Of a DNA stretch of 64,000 nt, positions 1 through 9,429 are shown piece after piece; within the stretch, counting starts at the first letter, position 1; each line of letters begins with the position of its first letter. The notes under the pieces were generated by a model, which saw only the letters and a list, made by a program, of their open reading frames with translations, was not told the origin of the DNA and made no database searches. Both the position numbers and the translations under genes were made by a program. Source of the DNA: Pseudomonas sp. RIT-PI-q (lineage in GTDB: Bacteria > Pseudomonadota > Gammaproteobacteria > Pseudomonadales > Pseudomonadaceae); assembly GCF_001297125.1 (NCBI RefSeq), contig NZ_LHPC01000020.1, positions 1-64,000 on the forward strand, in the 5' to 3' direction.

Positions 1-3
1 GAT

Positions 4-216
4 GCATTGAGATCTTCGCTGGCAAGCCAGCTCCTACGTTGAGCGTGTGTGTCCGCCTATTCATTTCACACACCTATCGCCTGTAGGAGCGAGCTTGCTC
101 GCGAAGGACGTTAACGATGACGCGTTTTAGCAGGATGAACGGGGTGCATTGAGATCTTCGCTGGCAAGCCAGCTCCTGCATTGAGCGAGAGTGGCCGCCT
201 ATTCATTTCGTACACC
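4..216. repeat. Direct duplication of about 70 bp flanking a REP
   Basis: The segment at 4-73 recurs at 146-216 with a few substitutions (same GCATTGAGATCTTCGCTGGC core and the same CCGCCTATTCATTTC tail). Each copy carries an inverted REP-like core (13-37 and 155-179), and a forward REP lies between them at 82-107. The second copy runs up to the start of the exported Rossmann-protein gene, so the duplication forms its upstream region. Confidence 0.85.
82..107 (+). repeat. REP element
   Basis: TGTAGGAGCGAGCTTGCTCG followed by CGAAGG is the common Pseudomonas REP palindrome. It sits between two inverted, diverged REP cores at 13-37 and 155-179. REP elements of this kind are intergenic and non-coding. 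Confidence 0.85.
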
Positions 217-234
217 AAACCGGGAGCGCCGCGC

Positions 235-909
235 ATGTCCAGAGCCTTCTTCCTGATGTTCGCCAGCCTGATCCTGTGCACCAGCCAGGTGATGGCGGAC
301 GGCCTTAAGATCAGCGTGATCGGCGCCGGTAATGTCGGCGGTACGCTTGGCACGCTTTGGGTAAAGGCTGGGCACTCGGTGATGTTTTCGTCACGTCACC
401 CCGAGGAATTGACCGACCTGGTCAGGACTGCCGGCCCGAACGCTCAGGCGGGCTCGGTCAGCGAGGCCGCGGCATGGGGCGATGTGATCGTGTTGAGTGT
501 TCCCTACGGCGCAATGCCGGCGCTGTCCGAACAGCTGAAGGGCAAGCTGGACGGCAAAGTGGTGTTCAGCACCAGCAACCCATTCAGCGGCCGTGACGGA
601 GACGTCGGGCGTAAGGCGCTGGATCTGGGAGTCGCCCTGGCGGACCAGCAATATCTGCCTGGGGTGCACCTGGTGCGGGCGTTCAACGCCATCGGCTTCG
701 CATCAATGAAAAGCGAAGCTGGCAAAGGCAAGGCGATTCCCACTTTTGCCGACGACGCCCAGGCCCGGGACGTGGGTGCCCGATTGGTGCGCGACGCCGG
801 ATTCGTACCGGTGCTTCTCCCGCTCGCGCGAGCCAATGAAGGATTGCCGGGCGGCCCGCTCAGCGGTGTTTTGAGCGAGGCCGAACTCAAGCAACGGCTG
901 GGCCTTTAG
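235..909 (+). CDS. Exported NAD(P)-binding Rossmann protein, F420-reductase/NpdG-like
   Basis: The product is 224 aa. Residues 1-21 form a hydrophobic signal peptide ending near VMA-DG, then a beta-alpha-beta fold starts with VIGAGNVGG (GxGxxG at about 30-35) and an SSRHPEE stretch that could hold the NADP phosphate. Later segments (VLSVPYGAMP, VRAFNAIGF) match the NADPH-dependent F420 reductase / pyrroline-5-carboxylate-reductase-like fold. The ATG at 235 is preferred over an in-frame start at 181, because 181 lies inside the repeat and would bury the signal peptide. A secreted version of this dinucleotide-binding fold is odd, since the family is usually cytoplasmic. The gene stands alone and converges on the amidohydrolase operon. 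Fold is fairly sure; the reaction is unknown. Confidence 0.75.
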   Translation: MSRAFFLMFASLILCTSQVMADGLKISVIGAGNVGGTLGTLWVKAGHSVMFSSRHPEELTDLVRTAGPNAQAGSVSEAAAWGDVIVLSVPYGAMPALSEQLKGKLDGKVVFSTSNPFSGRDGDVGRKALDLGVALADQQYLPGVHLVRAFNAIGFASMKSEAGKGKAIPTFADDAQARDVGARLVRDAGFVPVLLPLARANEGLPGGPLSGVLSEAELKQRLGL

Positions 910-1000
910 CGAGCAATGCCGGAGTATCGAGCCCTGCCATTGTGGGTCGATTACAGCCCTTCGCGACAGGCAGCACCGCGCAAAAGCGCTCATTCGGAAC

Positions 1001-2461
1001 TTACAGATACCGTGCCGCCCGCCAGAGGTTTTTCGACTCTTCTGTCAGATGGCGCAAGCCACTACGGTCCAGCATGCGTTCCGACTCCGCTTGCACCGAG
1101 GCCAGCACAGCAGCCTCGTCGACGGCGCGTACGACGTAGTCTTCCATCAGGATCTTGCCATCGACGATGGTCGTACACACGTCCGCGCCGTTGGCGAAGC
1201 AAGTCACACGGTGGACGGGCATGTTCATCGGCATCAGGTGCGGTTTGAACAGGTCGATCAGAATGATGTCGGCCTTCTTGCCGACTTCCAGCGAGCCGAT
1301 CTCATGGTCCATCGACAATGCCTTGGCGGCGTCGATAGTGACCATTTCCAGCACTTTGCCCGGCGGCAGGATGTCCGGGTCGCGGAAATGGCGGCGGTGG
1401 TAGTGCATGCACTGGAACATGTGGCGGAACATGTCGTAACCGCGGTCTGGAGCGGCGCCGTCGGAGCCGAGGGCGACGGTTACGTTGGCCTCGATCAGTT
1501 CCGGGACCGGGCAGCGCCCCAGGATCGACATGATGGCGCTCGGGTTGTGCACGATCCTGGTCTGTGTCTCGCGGCACAGGGCGATGTCTTCCGAGGTTAA
1601 GTCTATGCAGTGCGACATGAACGATGTCGGGCCAAGCAGGCCAAGCTCGCGGTGGGCCAGCGTCAGCGTACCGGCGCGGTGGCCATCCTGGGTGAACGTC
1701 AGGCCATAGCGCTGGGCCAGTGCCAGGTAATCCTGTGCTTGCTGGCGGAACAGCGGTGCCAGCTGCCGATGGCTGGGCTCGTATTGCGGCGCGTACACCG
1801 GCAACGTGATGGCGATGCGCACCCGGCCGTCCCCCATACCGTCGCAAGTCCTGGCGATTTCTTCGCAGACCTCGAACATGGTCTCGAAACTGACGTCGCG
1901 CCGGGTCTGCGGTTCGGTCGACCAGTCCAAATAGGTGCGCGGCGCTGGCGGCCCCGACGGCCCGACGGCGACCACCGAACGAGTGCCAATGTCGGCGATC
2001 GCCTGGGCGTGGCGTTGTGCGTAAACCGGGTCGTCGACCCGCATGATCGAATCGCCCCCGCCCAATAGCGACACGCCGGTGGTGGTGCCGCACTTCAGCC
2101 GCTCCAGTGCCGACAACCTGGCGTCGACCTCCCAGAACTCGACGCCGGAGGCCGAGGTGTAGATGATCTTGCACGCCTCCATCCAGGCATCGCCCTCCCC
2201 GCCGCCGATGGTTTTCAGCATGGCGTGGCCGGCATGGGCGTGGCTGTCGATCAAGCCCGGGAGCACCGCCTTGTTGCGTGCATCGATGACTTTTTCAGCC
2301 GTAAAGCGAGCCCGCAGTTCATCCGTGCGCCCCACCGCGATGATGCGGTTGCCGAGCACGGCCACGGCGCCGTCCTGAATGACGCGCCGTTGCTCGTCCA
2401 CGGTGATGACCACGCCGTGCTCGATCAGCAGGTCGACTGTGTCGGGATTATTTTGATTCAC
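1001..2461 (-). CDS. Amidohydrolase, ATZ/TRZ/8-oxoguanine-deaminase type
   Basis: The product is 486 aa, a normal length for metal-dependent deaminases/chlorohydrolases of the SAH-deaminase/ATZ/TRZ group. The metal set is visible: H74-A-H76 in SHAHAGH, H261 in QDGH, H284 in MSHCID and D334 in GSDG. Such enzymes remove an amino group or halide from purines, s-triazines or other N-heterocycles. The start is GTG, overlapping the stop of the upstream amidohydrolase in a GTGA junction, with CGGAG 8 nt upstream. It is the last gene of an operon with an ABC importer, so the substrate is probably imported by it. Family is secure; the substrate cannot be read from sequence. Confidence 0.85.
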   Translation of the reverse strand: MNQNNPDTVDLLIEHGVVITVDEQRRVIQDGAVAVLGNRIIAVGRTDELRARFTAEKVIDARNKAVLPGLIDSHAHAGHAMLKTIGGGEGDAWMEACKIIYTSASGVEFWEVDARLSALERLKCGTTTGVSLLGGGDSIMRVDDPVYAQRHAQAIADIGTRSVVAVGPSGPPAPRTYLDWSTEPQTRRDVSFETMFEVCEEIARTCDGMGDGRVRIAITLPVYAPQYEPSHRQLAPLFRQQAQDYLALAQRYGLTFTQDGHRAGTLTLAHRELGLLGPTSFMSHCIDLTSEDIALCRETQTRIVHNPSAIMSILGRCPVPELIEANVTVALGSDGAAPDRGYDMFRHMFQCMHYHRRHFRDPDILPPGKVLEMVTIDAAKALSMDHEIGSLEVGKKADIILIDLFKPHLMPMNMPVHRVTCFANGADVCTTIVDGKILMEDYVVRAVDEAAVLASVQAESERMLDRSGLRHLTEESKNLWRAARYL

Positions 2462-3657
2462 AGGCGGCTCCGGAGCAGGCTGCCATTTTTCGCCACGACG
2501 ACTCCACGGCTGATCACCGTCCGCGCAAGCGGGCGAGCCACAACGGCTTCACTCAGTGTCTCTGCCGGCAGCAACAACACGTTGGCTGTCTGTCCCGTTG
2601 CCAAGCCGTAATCAGTTCGCCCAAGTGCCCGAGCCCCGTTGCTGGCGGCGGCTTCGAACGCTGCGCAGATTTCAGGGTCGGTTCGCATGCCGCAGCGCAA
2701 GGCGAGCAGCATTGCGCGTTCAAGCATGTCGCCATTGCCCATCGGGGTCCATGCGTCCCGAATGCCATCCGAACCGAGGCAGACGTTTACCCCCGCCGAC
2801 AGCAGCTCAGTAAAAGGTGGTATGGCAATATCAGCGGGCGCCGTGGTCATGAGTGAAATTCGATTGGCCGCCAACCGTTCAGCCAACGGCTGCACTTGCG
2901 CCCAGTTTTTCATGCCCAGGCAAAAGGCATGGCTGATCATGCCCCGCCCCTGACGCTGATAGCGCTCGGTGAAATCAATGATCCGCGCAATCTGCCAGAG
3001 CCCTAGCTCACCACCGTCATGCAGGTGGATATCGATACCGCGATCGAACGTGTCCGCGAGCTCGAACAGGATCGTGAGGTGCGCGACGGGATCATTGTCG
3101 ATGCCGCAGGGGTCCAGCCCCCCGACTACCTCAACCCCCAGCGCCAAGGCTTCTCGCATCAATTCTTCAACCCCAGGGCGGTTAACCAGGCCCACCTGCG
3201 GGAAGGTGACGAACTCGATATCCACCAGGTCGGCGTAGCGTTCGCGCAGCGCCAACATGGCTTCCACATGCTCGATACCCAACTCGGGATCGGCGTCTAC
3301 GTGACAGCGAAACGTCAGCGAGCCGCGAGCGATGCATTGCTCCAGCAGCGCACCCGCTCGCTCTGCAATGGGTGATGTAAGCTCGCGCAGGATTTGACGC
3401 TCGTTCGCGATGCGCGCTTTAAGCGTCGGCCCTGCACTGTGCGGCCGCCAGGGTTGCCCCCACAGGGTTTTATCCAGATGGATATGGCTTTCGACCAGTG
3501 ACGGAACGAGTAATTGACCGTGCCCGTCAAGGTCAGCATCAGCGACTGGATTGCCACTGGCCGGCCGACGATCGCCGATACGACCGTCAACAACCTGCAT
3601 GTCTTCAATTGCGCCGCCATAGGGGCGGACATTACGCAACCAGAACGATTTGATCAT
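2458..3657 (-). CDS. Cytosine deaminase-like amidohydrolase
   Basis: The product is 399 aa, close in length to CodA. Ligand motifs in order are H58-I-H60 (ESHIHLDKT), H211 and H213 (IDIHLHDGGE), H243 (SHAFCLG) and D297 (GSDGIRD), the pattern of the CodA/N-isopropylammelide hydrolase branch. No signal peptide is seen, so it is cytoplasmic. ATG with GAGG 5 nt upstream. It lies between the ABC ATPase gene and a second, different amidohydrolase, with which it overlaps by 4 nt. Two deaminating hydrolases in one operon suggest sequential steps on one nitrogenous ring compound. The exact substrate is an open question. Confidence 0.85.
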   Translation of the reverse strand: MIKSFWLRNVRPYGGAIEDMQVVDGRIGDRRPASGNPVADADLDGHGQLLVPSLVESHIHLDKTLWGQPWRPHSAGPTLKARIANERQILRELTSPIAERAGALLEQCIARGSLTFRCHVDADPELGIEHVEAMLALRERYADLVDIEFVTFPQVGLVNRPGVEELMREALALGVEVVGGLDPCGIDNDPVAHLTILFELADTFDRGIDIHLHDGGELGLWQIARIIDFTERYQRQGRGMISHAFCLGMKNWAQVQPLAERLAANRISLMTTAPADIAIPPFTELLSAGVNVCLGSDGIRDAWTPMGNGDMLERAMLLALRCGMRTDPEICAAFEAAASNGARALGRTDYGLATGQTANVLLLPAETLSEAVVARPLARTVISRGVVVAKNGSLLRSRL

Positions 3658-3675
3658 TTGAACCTCATCACTTTT

Positions 3676-3714
3676 GAGCGCGCCCCCGCCACCCGATAGC
3701 CAACCGGGGCGCTC
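3676..3714. other. Intercistronic hairpin
   Basis: GAGCGCGCCCC pairs with GGGGCGCTC (one bulged G) between the ABC ATPase and the cytosine deaminase-like gene. No T-run follows on the minus strand. It could be a partial terminator or an mRNA-stabilising stem that sets transporter and enzyme levels apart. Confidence 0.45.
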
Positions 3715-3735
3715 TTTACGGAGTCACCCAAAGGG

Positions 3736-4503
3736 CTACTTCAAGTTGCCGGCAAGGAACTGCTTGAGGCGCTCACTCCTGGTGTGTTTGAACAGTTGCT
3801 CCGGGGTGCCTTCTTCCTCGATTTTGCCCTGGTGCAGGAAGATCACGTGGTTGGACACCTCGCGGGCAAAGGCCATCTCGTGCGTCACCACCACCATGGT
3901 CCGCCCCTCCTCGGCCAGGGCCTGCATCACCTTCAGCACCTCGCCGACCAGCTCGGGGTCGAGCGCCGAGGTCGGCTCGTCGAACAGCATCACTTCCGGC
4001 TCCATCGCCAAGGCCCGGGCGATCGCCACACGCTGCTGCTGGCCGCCGGACAGGTGCGACGGGTACTTTGCCTCCATGCTGGCGGGCAGGCCGACTTTGG
4101 CCAGGTACTTGCGGGCGCGGGCCACCGCCTCCTCGCGGCTGAGGCCAAGCGCATGCATCGGTGCCTCGATAACGTTTTCCAGCACCGACATGTGCGCCCA
4201 CAGGTTGAAGTGCTGAAACACCATGGACAGCTTGGTGCGCATGCTTTGCAGCTGCTTCTGGTTGGCCACGCGCAGCCCACCGTTCCTGTCCTTCTCGGTG
4301 CGGATTTCCTCGGCATTCACCGTGATGCGCCCGGCGCACGGCTGCTCGAGGAAGTTGATGCAACGCAAGAAGGTGCTCTTGCCCGAACCGGAGGAGCCGA
4401 TGATGCTGATCACATCGCCGGCCTTGGCCTTGATCGACACACCCTTGAGCACCTCATGGTTGCCATAGTTCTTGTACAGATCGTCTACGGTCAGTTTGTA
4501 CAT
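3736..4503 (-). CDS. Polar amino-acid ABC transporter ATPase (HisP/GlnQ type)
   Basis: The product is 255 aa. Walker A is GSSGSGKS (36-43), the Q-loop is FQHFN (97-101), the signature is LSGGQQQR (151-158), Walker B is VMLFDEP (171-177) and the H-loop is VVTHE. The HisP hallmarks are a long insert before the Q-loop and [14 protein letters not shown]. It energises import by the two permeases and the binding protein encoded upstream. ATG with an AGGGTC ribosome-binding site. Spacing to the permease is 25 nt, consistent with one operon. Confidence 0.93.
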   Translation of the reverse strand: MYKLTVDDLYKNYGNHEVLKGVSIKAKAGDVISIIGSSGSGKSTFLRCINFLEQPCAGRITVNAEEIRTEKDRNGGLRVANQKQLQSMRTKLSMVFQHFNLWAHMSVLENVIEAPMHALGLSREEAVARARKYLAKVGLPASMEAKYPSHLSGGQQQRVAIARALAMEPEVMLFDEPTSALDPELVGEVLKVMQALAEEGRTMVVVTHEMAFAREVSNHVIFLHQGKIEEEGTPEQLFKHTRSERLKQFLAGNLK

Positions 4504-4528
4504 GGTATAGACCCTACGTATGCGGCCT

Positions 4529-5242
4529 TCAGGCGGCCTGGGGTTTCAGGAAGGCCAGCCAACGGGTTTCACCGCGACGAAATAGCCAGACAAGCGACAG
4601 CGCAATCACCGCGTACAACAGTGCGGCGATGAAGAAGGCCTCGAACGACGCATAGGTCGCCGAGTTGACGTCGCGGGCGACCTTCAGGATGTCGGGAACC
4701 GTGGCAGTAAACGCCACCGAAGTTGAATGCAGCATCATGATCACTTCGTTGCTGTAGTACGGCAGTGCGCGACGCAGCGCCGAGGGCAGGATGATCCGGC
4801 GGTACAGGGTGAACTCCGACATGCCAAAGGCCCGGGCCGCCTCTACCTCGCCGTACGGTACTGACCTGATCGCGCCAGCGAAGACTTCCGTGGTGTAGGC
4901 GCAGGTATTGAGCGCGAACGCCAGCACTGTGCAGTTGAAGCCTTCGCGAAAGAACATGTCGAGGAATTCGTGCTCGCGCACCACGCTCAGGCTGTAAACA
5001 CCGGTGTAGATGATCAACAGTTGTATATAGAGCGGCGTGCCACGAAACACATAGGTGTAAAACCAGACGGGAAGTCGGATAAACCGGTGTCTTGACACGC
5101 GAGCCACGGCCAGCGGCACCGACAGCATGAACCCGATTGCGATCGACAGCACCAGCAGCCACAAGGTTATTGCCAGGCCGGAAAAGCTGGCGCCGTCCGA
5201 CCACAAATACGCTTGCCAGTATTCCTGGATAATAGCGATCAC
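4529..5242 (-). CDS. Polar amino-acid ABC permease (HisM type)
   Basis: The product is 237 aa with about five membrane segments. The permease EAA loop is seen in [19 protein letters not shown] followed by [15 protein letters not shown]. The start is GTG with GGGAGG 7 nt upstream, and it overlaps the preceding permease stop in a GTGA junction, so the pair is translationally coupled. It forms the channel heterodimer with the 5239-5928 product in the inner membrane. Confidence 0.9.
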   Translation of the reverse strand: MIAIIQEYWQAYLWSDGASFSGLAITLWLLVLSIAIGFMLSVPLAVARVSRHRFIRLPVWFYTYVFRGTPLYIQLLIIYTGVYSLSVVREHEFLDMFFREGFNCTVLAFALNTCAYTTEVFAGAIRSVPYGEVEAARAFGMSEFTLYRRIILPSALRRALPYYSNEVIMMLHSTSVAFTATVPDILKVARDVNSATYASFEAFFIAALLYAVIALSLVWLFRRGETRWLAFLKPQAA

Positions 5243-5928
5243 AGTTGAGCCTCCCGAACGCCGACGGAGTAATGACGCTTAAGCCACATCAAGACTCCGT
5301 TCGAGACCGTGGTAATGACCAGATAAATCAGGGCACCGATGACGGTGAAATAAAACAACTGCATGGAGCTCTTGCCGGCGTCCTGAGTGGCCCTGACGAT
5401 ATCGGACAGGCCGATGATGGACACCAGCGCGGTCGCCTTGATCATGACCTGCCAGTTGTTGGCAATGCCGGGCAAGGCGAAACGCATCATTTGCGGGAAT
5501 AAAATGCGGTAGAACGCCTGCCATGGGCTGAGGCCATAGGCCATGGCCGCCTCTATCTGACCGCGCGGGACCGCCTGGAAAGCGCCGCGGAAGGTCTCGG
5601 TAAAATAAGCACCGTAGATAAAGGCAAGTGTCGCTACACCCGCGAGGAAGGGATCGATATCAATTTGATCCATGCCAAGCCCTTCGGTGACCTGGTTGAG
5701 CAGTATCTGAATGCTGTAGAAAAGCAACAGCATGGTTACCAGATCGGGAACACTGCGTATCAGCGTGGTATAGAGGGTGGCAATAGTGCGCAGCCACCGA
5801 TGACCTGACAACTTGGAACTGGCGCCTGCCAAACCAATCACGACCGAGGCCAGCAGCGACAATATCGCCAACTTTAGTGTCATCCAGGTGCCACTCGCGA
5901 TCAGCGGCCCATAGTCTACCAAGGACAT
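5239..5928 (-). CDS. Polar amino-acid ABC permease (HisQ type)
   Basis: The product is 229 aa starting MSLVDYGPLIASG. An AAGGAGA site 6 nt before the ATG at 5928 argues against a longer frame reaching 6018. The EAA motif is in QIEAAMAYGLSPWQAFYRI. Membrane segments alternate through the whole length. It follows the binding-protein gene by about 100 nt, which leaves room for a stem reducing downstream expression, common in such operons. Confidence 0.9.
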   Translation of the reverse strand: MSLVDYGPLIASGTWMTLKLAILSLLASVVIGLAGASSKLSGHRWLRTIATLYTTLIRSVPDLVTMLLLFYSIQILLNQVTEGLGMDQIDIDPFLAGVATLAFIYGAYFTETFRGAFQAVPRGQIEAAMAYGLSPWQAFYRILFPQMMRFALPGIANNWQVMIKATALVSIIGLSDIVRATQDAGKSSMQLFYFTVIGALIYLVITTVSNGVLMWLKRHYSVGVREAQL

Positions 5929-6029
5929 TGCGTTCTCCTTGAATACGATAGTTCGGCCGACGCCGCCTATCTTGTTCAATAGTATTTTTGTTGTTTTTGA
6001 ATGCCGTCCTGCCAGCAACTAAAAATTAA

Positions 6030-6800
6030 TTAGTTGTACACATCAAAGGAGAAATACTTATTGGAGATCGTCTGGTAAGTGCCGTCCTTGATAATCTCGG
6101 CCAGCGCCCCATTGATCTGTTCGCGAAGTTCATTGTCTTCCTTGCGCAAACCAATACCCGCACCCACGCCAAGCGTTTTCGGGTCGCGCAACTCTGGGCC
6201 GGCAAAAGCAAAATCACGTCCGTTCGCGGTTTTCAAGAAACCCAGATCGGCCTGGACTGAAGATTGCAGCGCTGCATCCAGGCGGCCGGCCACCAAGTCC
6301 TGATAAACCAGATCCTGGTTCTGGTACGTCGTGATGGTGACGCCTTTTTGCGCCCAGTAAGTCCTGGCATAGGTTTCCTGCGTGGAGCCCTGCTCGATTC
6401 CTACACGCTTGCCTTGGAGGGATTCGACCGTTGGCTGAAGATCGGAGCCTTTTTTCGCAATGAGACGGGGCAGGACATTACTGATCTTGTCGGAGAAGGC
6501 GATCTGCGCCTGACGCTTCTCAGTCACGCTCATGGAAGAAAGAATGCCGTCAAACTTCTTGGCTTTCAGCGCCGGGATGATGCCGTCGAAGGAGTTCTCG
6601 ACCCATACACATTTGACCTTCAGCTTTTCGCAGATCGCATTGCCAAGATCGATATCGAAGCCCACAAGCGTGCCATCGGGCGCCTTCGACTCGAACGGGG
6701 CGTAAGTGGGATCAACGCCGAAGCGAATGACTTGCAAGTCTTTCGCGTATACGCCGCTGGCGGCCAAGGCCAGAACAACTGAAACTGCAAGCTTCTTCAT
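6030..6800 (-). CDS. Periplasmic substrate-binding protein (HisJ/ArgT family)
   Basis: The product is 256 aa. An N-terminal signal peptide (KKLAVSVVLALAASGVYA) precedes VIRFGVDPTYAPFESK and LVGFDIDLGNAICEKL, the classic SBP_bac_3 opening. ATG at 6800 has CGGAG 6 nt upstream; an upstream in-frame start at 6818 is less likely. Family members bind Lys/Arg/Orn/His. Here the partner genes are amidohydrolases, so a heterocyclic or guanidino compound is also possible. It is the first gene of the leftward operon ending at 1001. Confidence 0.92.
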   Translation of the reverse strand: MKKLAVSVVLALAASGVYAKDLQVIRFGVDPTYAPFESKAPDGTLVGFDIDLGNAICEKLKVKCVWVENSFDGIIPALKAKKFDGILSSMSVTEKRQAQIAFSDKISNVLPRLIAKKGSDLQPTVESLQGKRVGIEQGSTQETYARTYWAQKGVTITTYQNQDLVYQDLVAGRLDAALQSSVQADLGFLKTANGRDFAFAGPELRDPKTLGVGAGIGLRKEDNELREQINGALAEIIKDGTYQTISNKYFSFDVYN

Positions 6801-6884
6801 ATCAATCTCCGTAGACACAATGATACTGAGGTTTTAAAAGTGGCCGACTTTGTATAGGGGTTAAAGTCCGCCGGGCCGTGCACC

Positions 6885-8114
6885 TTAATCTCGCGACACC
6901 TGCATGCTGCGTCGATAGCTCGCCGGGGAGAACTTGATCGTCAGCACCGCCATCACTGCGAGCACGCCAATGTGCAACCACCAACCGGTGATGAAGCTCC
7001 CGCCGGTATCGCGCAGCCAACCGATCAACCAGGGCGCACTCGATGCGAGCAAGAAACCGATACCCTGGACAAAGGCCGCCAAGGTGCCGGCCGCTTGTGC
7101 GCCGGACAAGTGGTCGAGACTGACTATCAGGCTGAGCGAGAAGAACCCGCCGAGGCCGAACCCAGCCAGTGCGACCCACAACCACGGCGCTGCGTTAGCG
7201 GCCAGCGCGAAACCGGCGAAGCCCGCGACCTGCAGCGCTATCGTCAGCCATAAGGCCGCGCGCCGGTCAGCGCTGCGGCGGGCGAGCATCGGCATGGCGA
7301 ACGCTGCCGTCGCCTGGAACATCGCCAACCACGCGAGCAAGTTGCCCGAGGCCGGCAGGCCCATGCCCTGCTGTTGGTAGAAGGAAGGCAGCCAGGCCAC
7401 CAGACTTGAGTAGCCGCTGTTGGTGAGTCCAAAGTAGGCGGCCAACTGCCACGCACGCCGATTCCTGAAGAAGCTCCCGGTCAAGACCGGAGCAGGTCCG
7501 CAAGCGGCTATCGGTGGTGTGCGTGGCGCACACACCAGCCAAAGCAAGAGCACAACAAGCGCTGGCAACGCCCAGATGGACAACCCTAACCGCCAGCCGC
7601 CATAGGCATTCAGCCAGGTGCTTGCCAGCGAGCCCAGCGCCCCGCCGCCGACCAATGCCGCCGAGTAGAGCCCCATCACCATCGCTATCCGCTCAGGAAA
7701 CCAACGTTTGGCGACACCCGGTATCAAGGCCTGGATCACCGCCACGCCGGTGCCGGCGATACCGGCGCCGACGATCAACTGAGCTCCGTCCTTGACCACG
7801 GCGCGCGACGCGCACCCGAGCATCAAGAGCACCAATGCGCCCGCCAGCGCCCGCCTCTCGCCGAAGCGACGTGCGACCCCGATACCAATGAAAGCCACCA
7901 GGCCCATCAGCACGAAGGGCAAGGTGGTCAGCATCGCAGCGGCGCGAAAATCCAGGCCGATGTCGGCGCGCACCAGATCGAGTACCGGCCCTACCGACGT
8001 CAAGAATGGCCGCAAATTCAAGCCGAGCAGCATCAGGAGCACCAGTGCGGCCACTGAAATCTCATTCGTGCGCGACACGCCCGTAGCGATGCAAGCCGAT
8101 CCGCGATCAATCAT
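6885..8114 (-). CDS. MFS transporter, CynX/NimT family
   Basis: The product is about 409 aa with 12 predicted membrane spans. LGLNLRPFLTSVGPVL at the first span and GLYSAALVGGGALGSLASTWL in the middle are typical of CynX (cyanate) and NimT (2-nitroimidazole) transporters. ATG at 8114 was chosen; a GTG at 8123 is possible. It is divergent from the LysR gene at 8308, the usual arrangement of regulator and target. It may import or export a small nitrogen compound related to the deaminase operon beside it, but that is inference. Confidence 0.82.
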   Translation of the reverse strand: MIDRGSACIATGVSRTNEISVAALVLLMLLGLNLRPFLTSVGPVLDLVRADIGLDFRAAAMLTTLPFVLMGLVAFIGIGVARRFGERRALAGALVLLMLGCASRAVVKDGAQLIVGAGIAGTGVAVIQALIPGVAKRWFPERIAMVMGLYSAALVGGGALGSLASTWLNAYGGWRLGLSIWALPALVVLLLWLVCAPRTPPIAACGPAPVLTGSFFRNRRAWQLAAYFGLTNSGYSSLVAWLPSFYQQQGMGLPASGNLLAWLAMFQATAAFAMPMLARRSADRRAALWLTIALQVAGFAGFALAANAAPWLWVALAGFGLGGFFSLSLIVSLDHLSGAQAAGTLAAFVQGIGFLLASSAPWLIGWLRDTGGSFITGWWLHIGVLAVMAVLTIKFSPASYRRSMQVSRD

Positions 8115-8307
8115 GGCGAGCACTTCTTTCCCGCCAGTGCGGGTGCAGGCTCGGCAGCATCTCCAGCGTCAGCGTCACGTCACTTGTCATCACAATTTAC
8201 CTTCGGGATTCTGGTCAACAGGCCGCATCAGCAGCTGTTCAGTAGATTAAGAGCAGGTGCTATTATTCGGAAATTAAATGATTGAATGACAATTAGTGGG
8301 AAACGTA

Positions 8308-9180
8308 ATGCCTTCGACACTGATCGATCCGTTGCTACTCAAGAGCTTCGTCGCGGTGGTAGAGAGCGGCAGCTTCACGCGCGCCGGTGAACGCTTGCAC
8401 CTGAGCCAGTCGACCATCAGCCAGCAGTTGAAGCGGCTTGAGGAGCAACTCCAATGCGAACTGCTCAACCGCAGCGGGCGCTACGTCGTCACCACCGAAG
8501 ATGGCGAGCGCTTGCTCGGCTATGCGCGCCGGGTCCTGGGGCTGATGGAAGAGGTGGTGGAAGAATTACGCAAGGGCCACGCACAGGGCGAGGTGCACAT
8601 CGGCGTGCCGGAAGACTTCGCGTCAGACTTGCTGACGCCGACGCTTGGTGCCTTCGCACGCGCGCACCCGGCCATCAGGCTTGAAATCAGCAGTGGGCTC
8701 AGCAACACGCTATGGCAACAGTTTTGTGCCGGCGACTACGACTTGGTGCTGATCAAACAGCGCCCGGGCCAGGTAGTGGGACACGCCGCCTGGCCCGAAC
8801 CGCTCGCCTGGTTCGACAGCCTCAGCGAGCCGACGTACGAGCGCGACCCGCTGCCACTGGTAGTGTTTCCGGTCGGCGGCCTGTATCGCGATGAAATGAT
8901 CCACGCGCTCGAGAGCGCCGGCCGACGCTGGCGCATCGGCTACAGCAGTGGGAGCCTCGCGAGCGTCCGCTCGGCAGTCGCCGATGGTCTGGGCGTCAGC
9001 GTGCTCCCGGCGCGACTCGCACTGCCCGGCCACCGACGGTTGGGCGTGGCCGAGTCCTTCGCCGAACTGGCGCCACTGGAAATCGCGCTACACCTGCGCC
9101 CCGACGCACCACGCCGCGTGGTCGATCTGGCCGAACAGCTGACAAGGCTGTGCGCCCAGGTGACTGGCCACGTCGGCTGA
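8308..9180 (+). CDS. LysR-type transcriptional regulator
   Basis: The product is 290 aa. An N-terminal winged helix-turn-helix (SFTRAGERLHLSQSTISQQL, about residues 23-42) is followed by the effector-binding domain beginning near GEVHIGVPEDFASD. ATG at 8308 has GTGGGA upstream; the in-frame GTG at 8296 would put that site inside the gene. It is divergent from the CynX-like transporter gene, which it probably controls. Confidence 0.88.
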   Translation: MPSTLIDPLLLKSFVAVVESGSFTRAGERLHLSQSTISQQLKRLEEQLQCELLNRSGRYVVTTEDGERLLGYARRVLGLMEEVVEELRKGHAQGEVHIGVPEDFASDLLTPTLGAFARAHPAIRLEISSGLSNTLWQQFCAGDYDLVLIKQRPGQVVGHAAWPEPLAWFDSLSEPTYERDPLPLVVFPVGGLYRDEMIHALESAGRRWRIGYSSGSLASVRSAVADGLGVSVLPARLALPGHRRLGVAESFAELAPLEIALHLRPDAPRRVVDLAEQLTRLCAQVTGHVG

Positions 9181-9222
9181 CGTGCGCAAAAAAACACGGT
9201 GGAGTGCGCCGGGCATGACACG

Positions 9223-9405
9223 TCAGGCCAATGGTGTCGGAATCAGCCCCGCTTCCCGGTAGCTGAGGATCAGATCGTCGAACAGGCCAATATCGAGCCG
9301 AGTCCTGGCAATTAATTGAGCGCCGGCAACAGAGGTGTAAATGGCGCGAGCACGTCGTTCACAGCTGTCTGCGCTGCCCATTCCGGTGTAAAAATCCACG
9401 ACTGG
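9223..9405 (-). pseudogene. C-terminal remnant of a TetR-family regulator
   Basis: Minus-strand translation ends in AIYTSVAGAQLIARTRLDIG followed by LFDDLILSYREAGLIP and TGA at 9223. This is the usual last third of a TetR_C protein. Nothing upstream restores a start or a helix-turn-helix; the frame meets a stop near 9430, where the unrelated 439-aa gene ends. The remnant marks the left edge of an insertion or deletion. Identification rests on pattern only. Confidence 0.7.
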
Positions 9406-9429
9406 TTCGATGGCCGATATTGCGGATGG

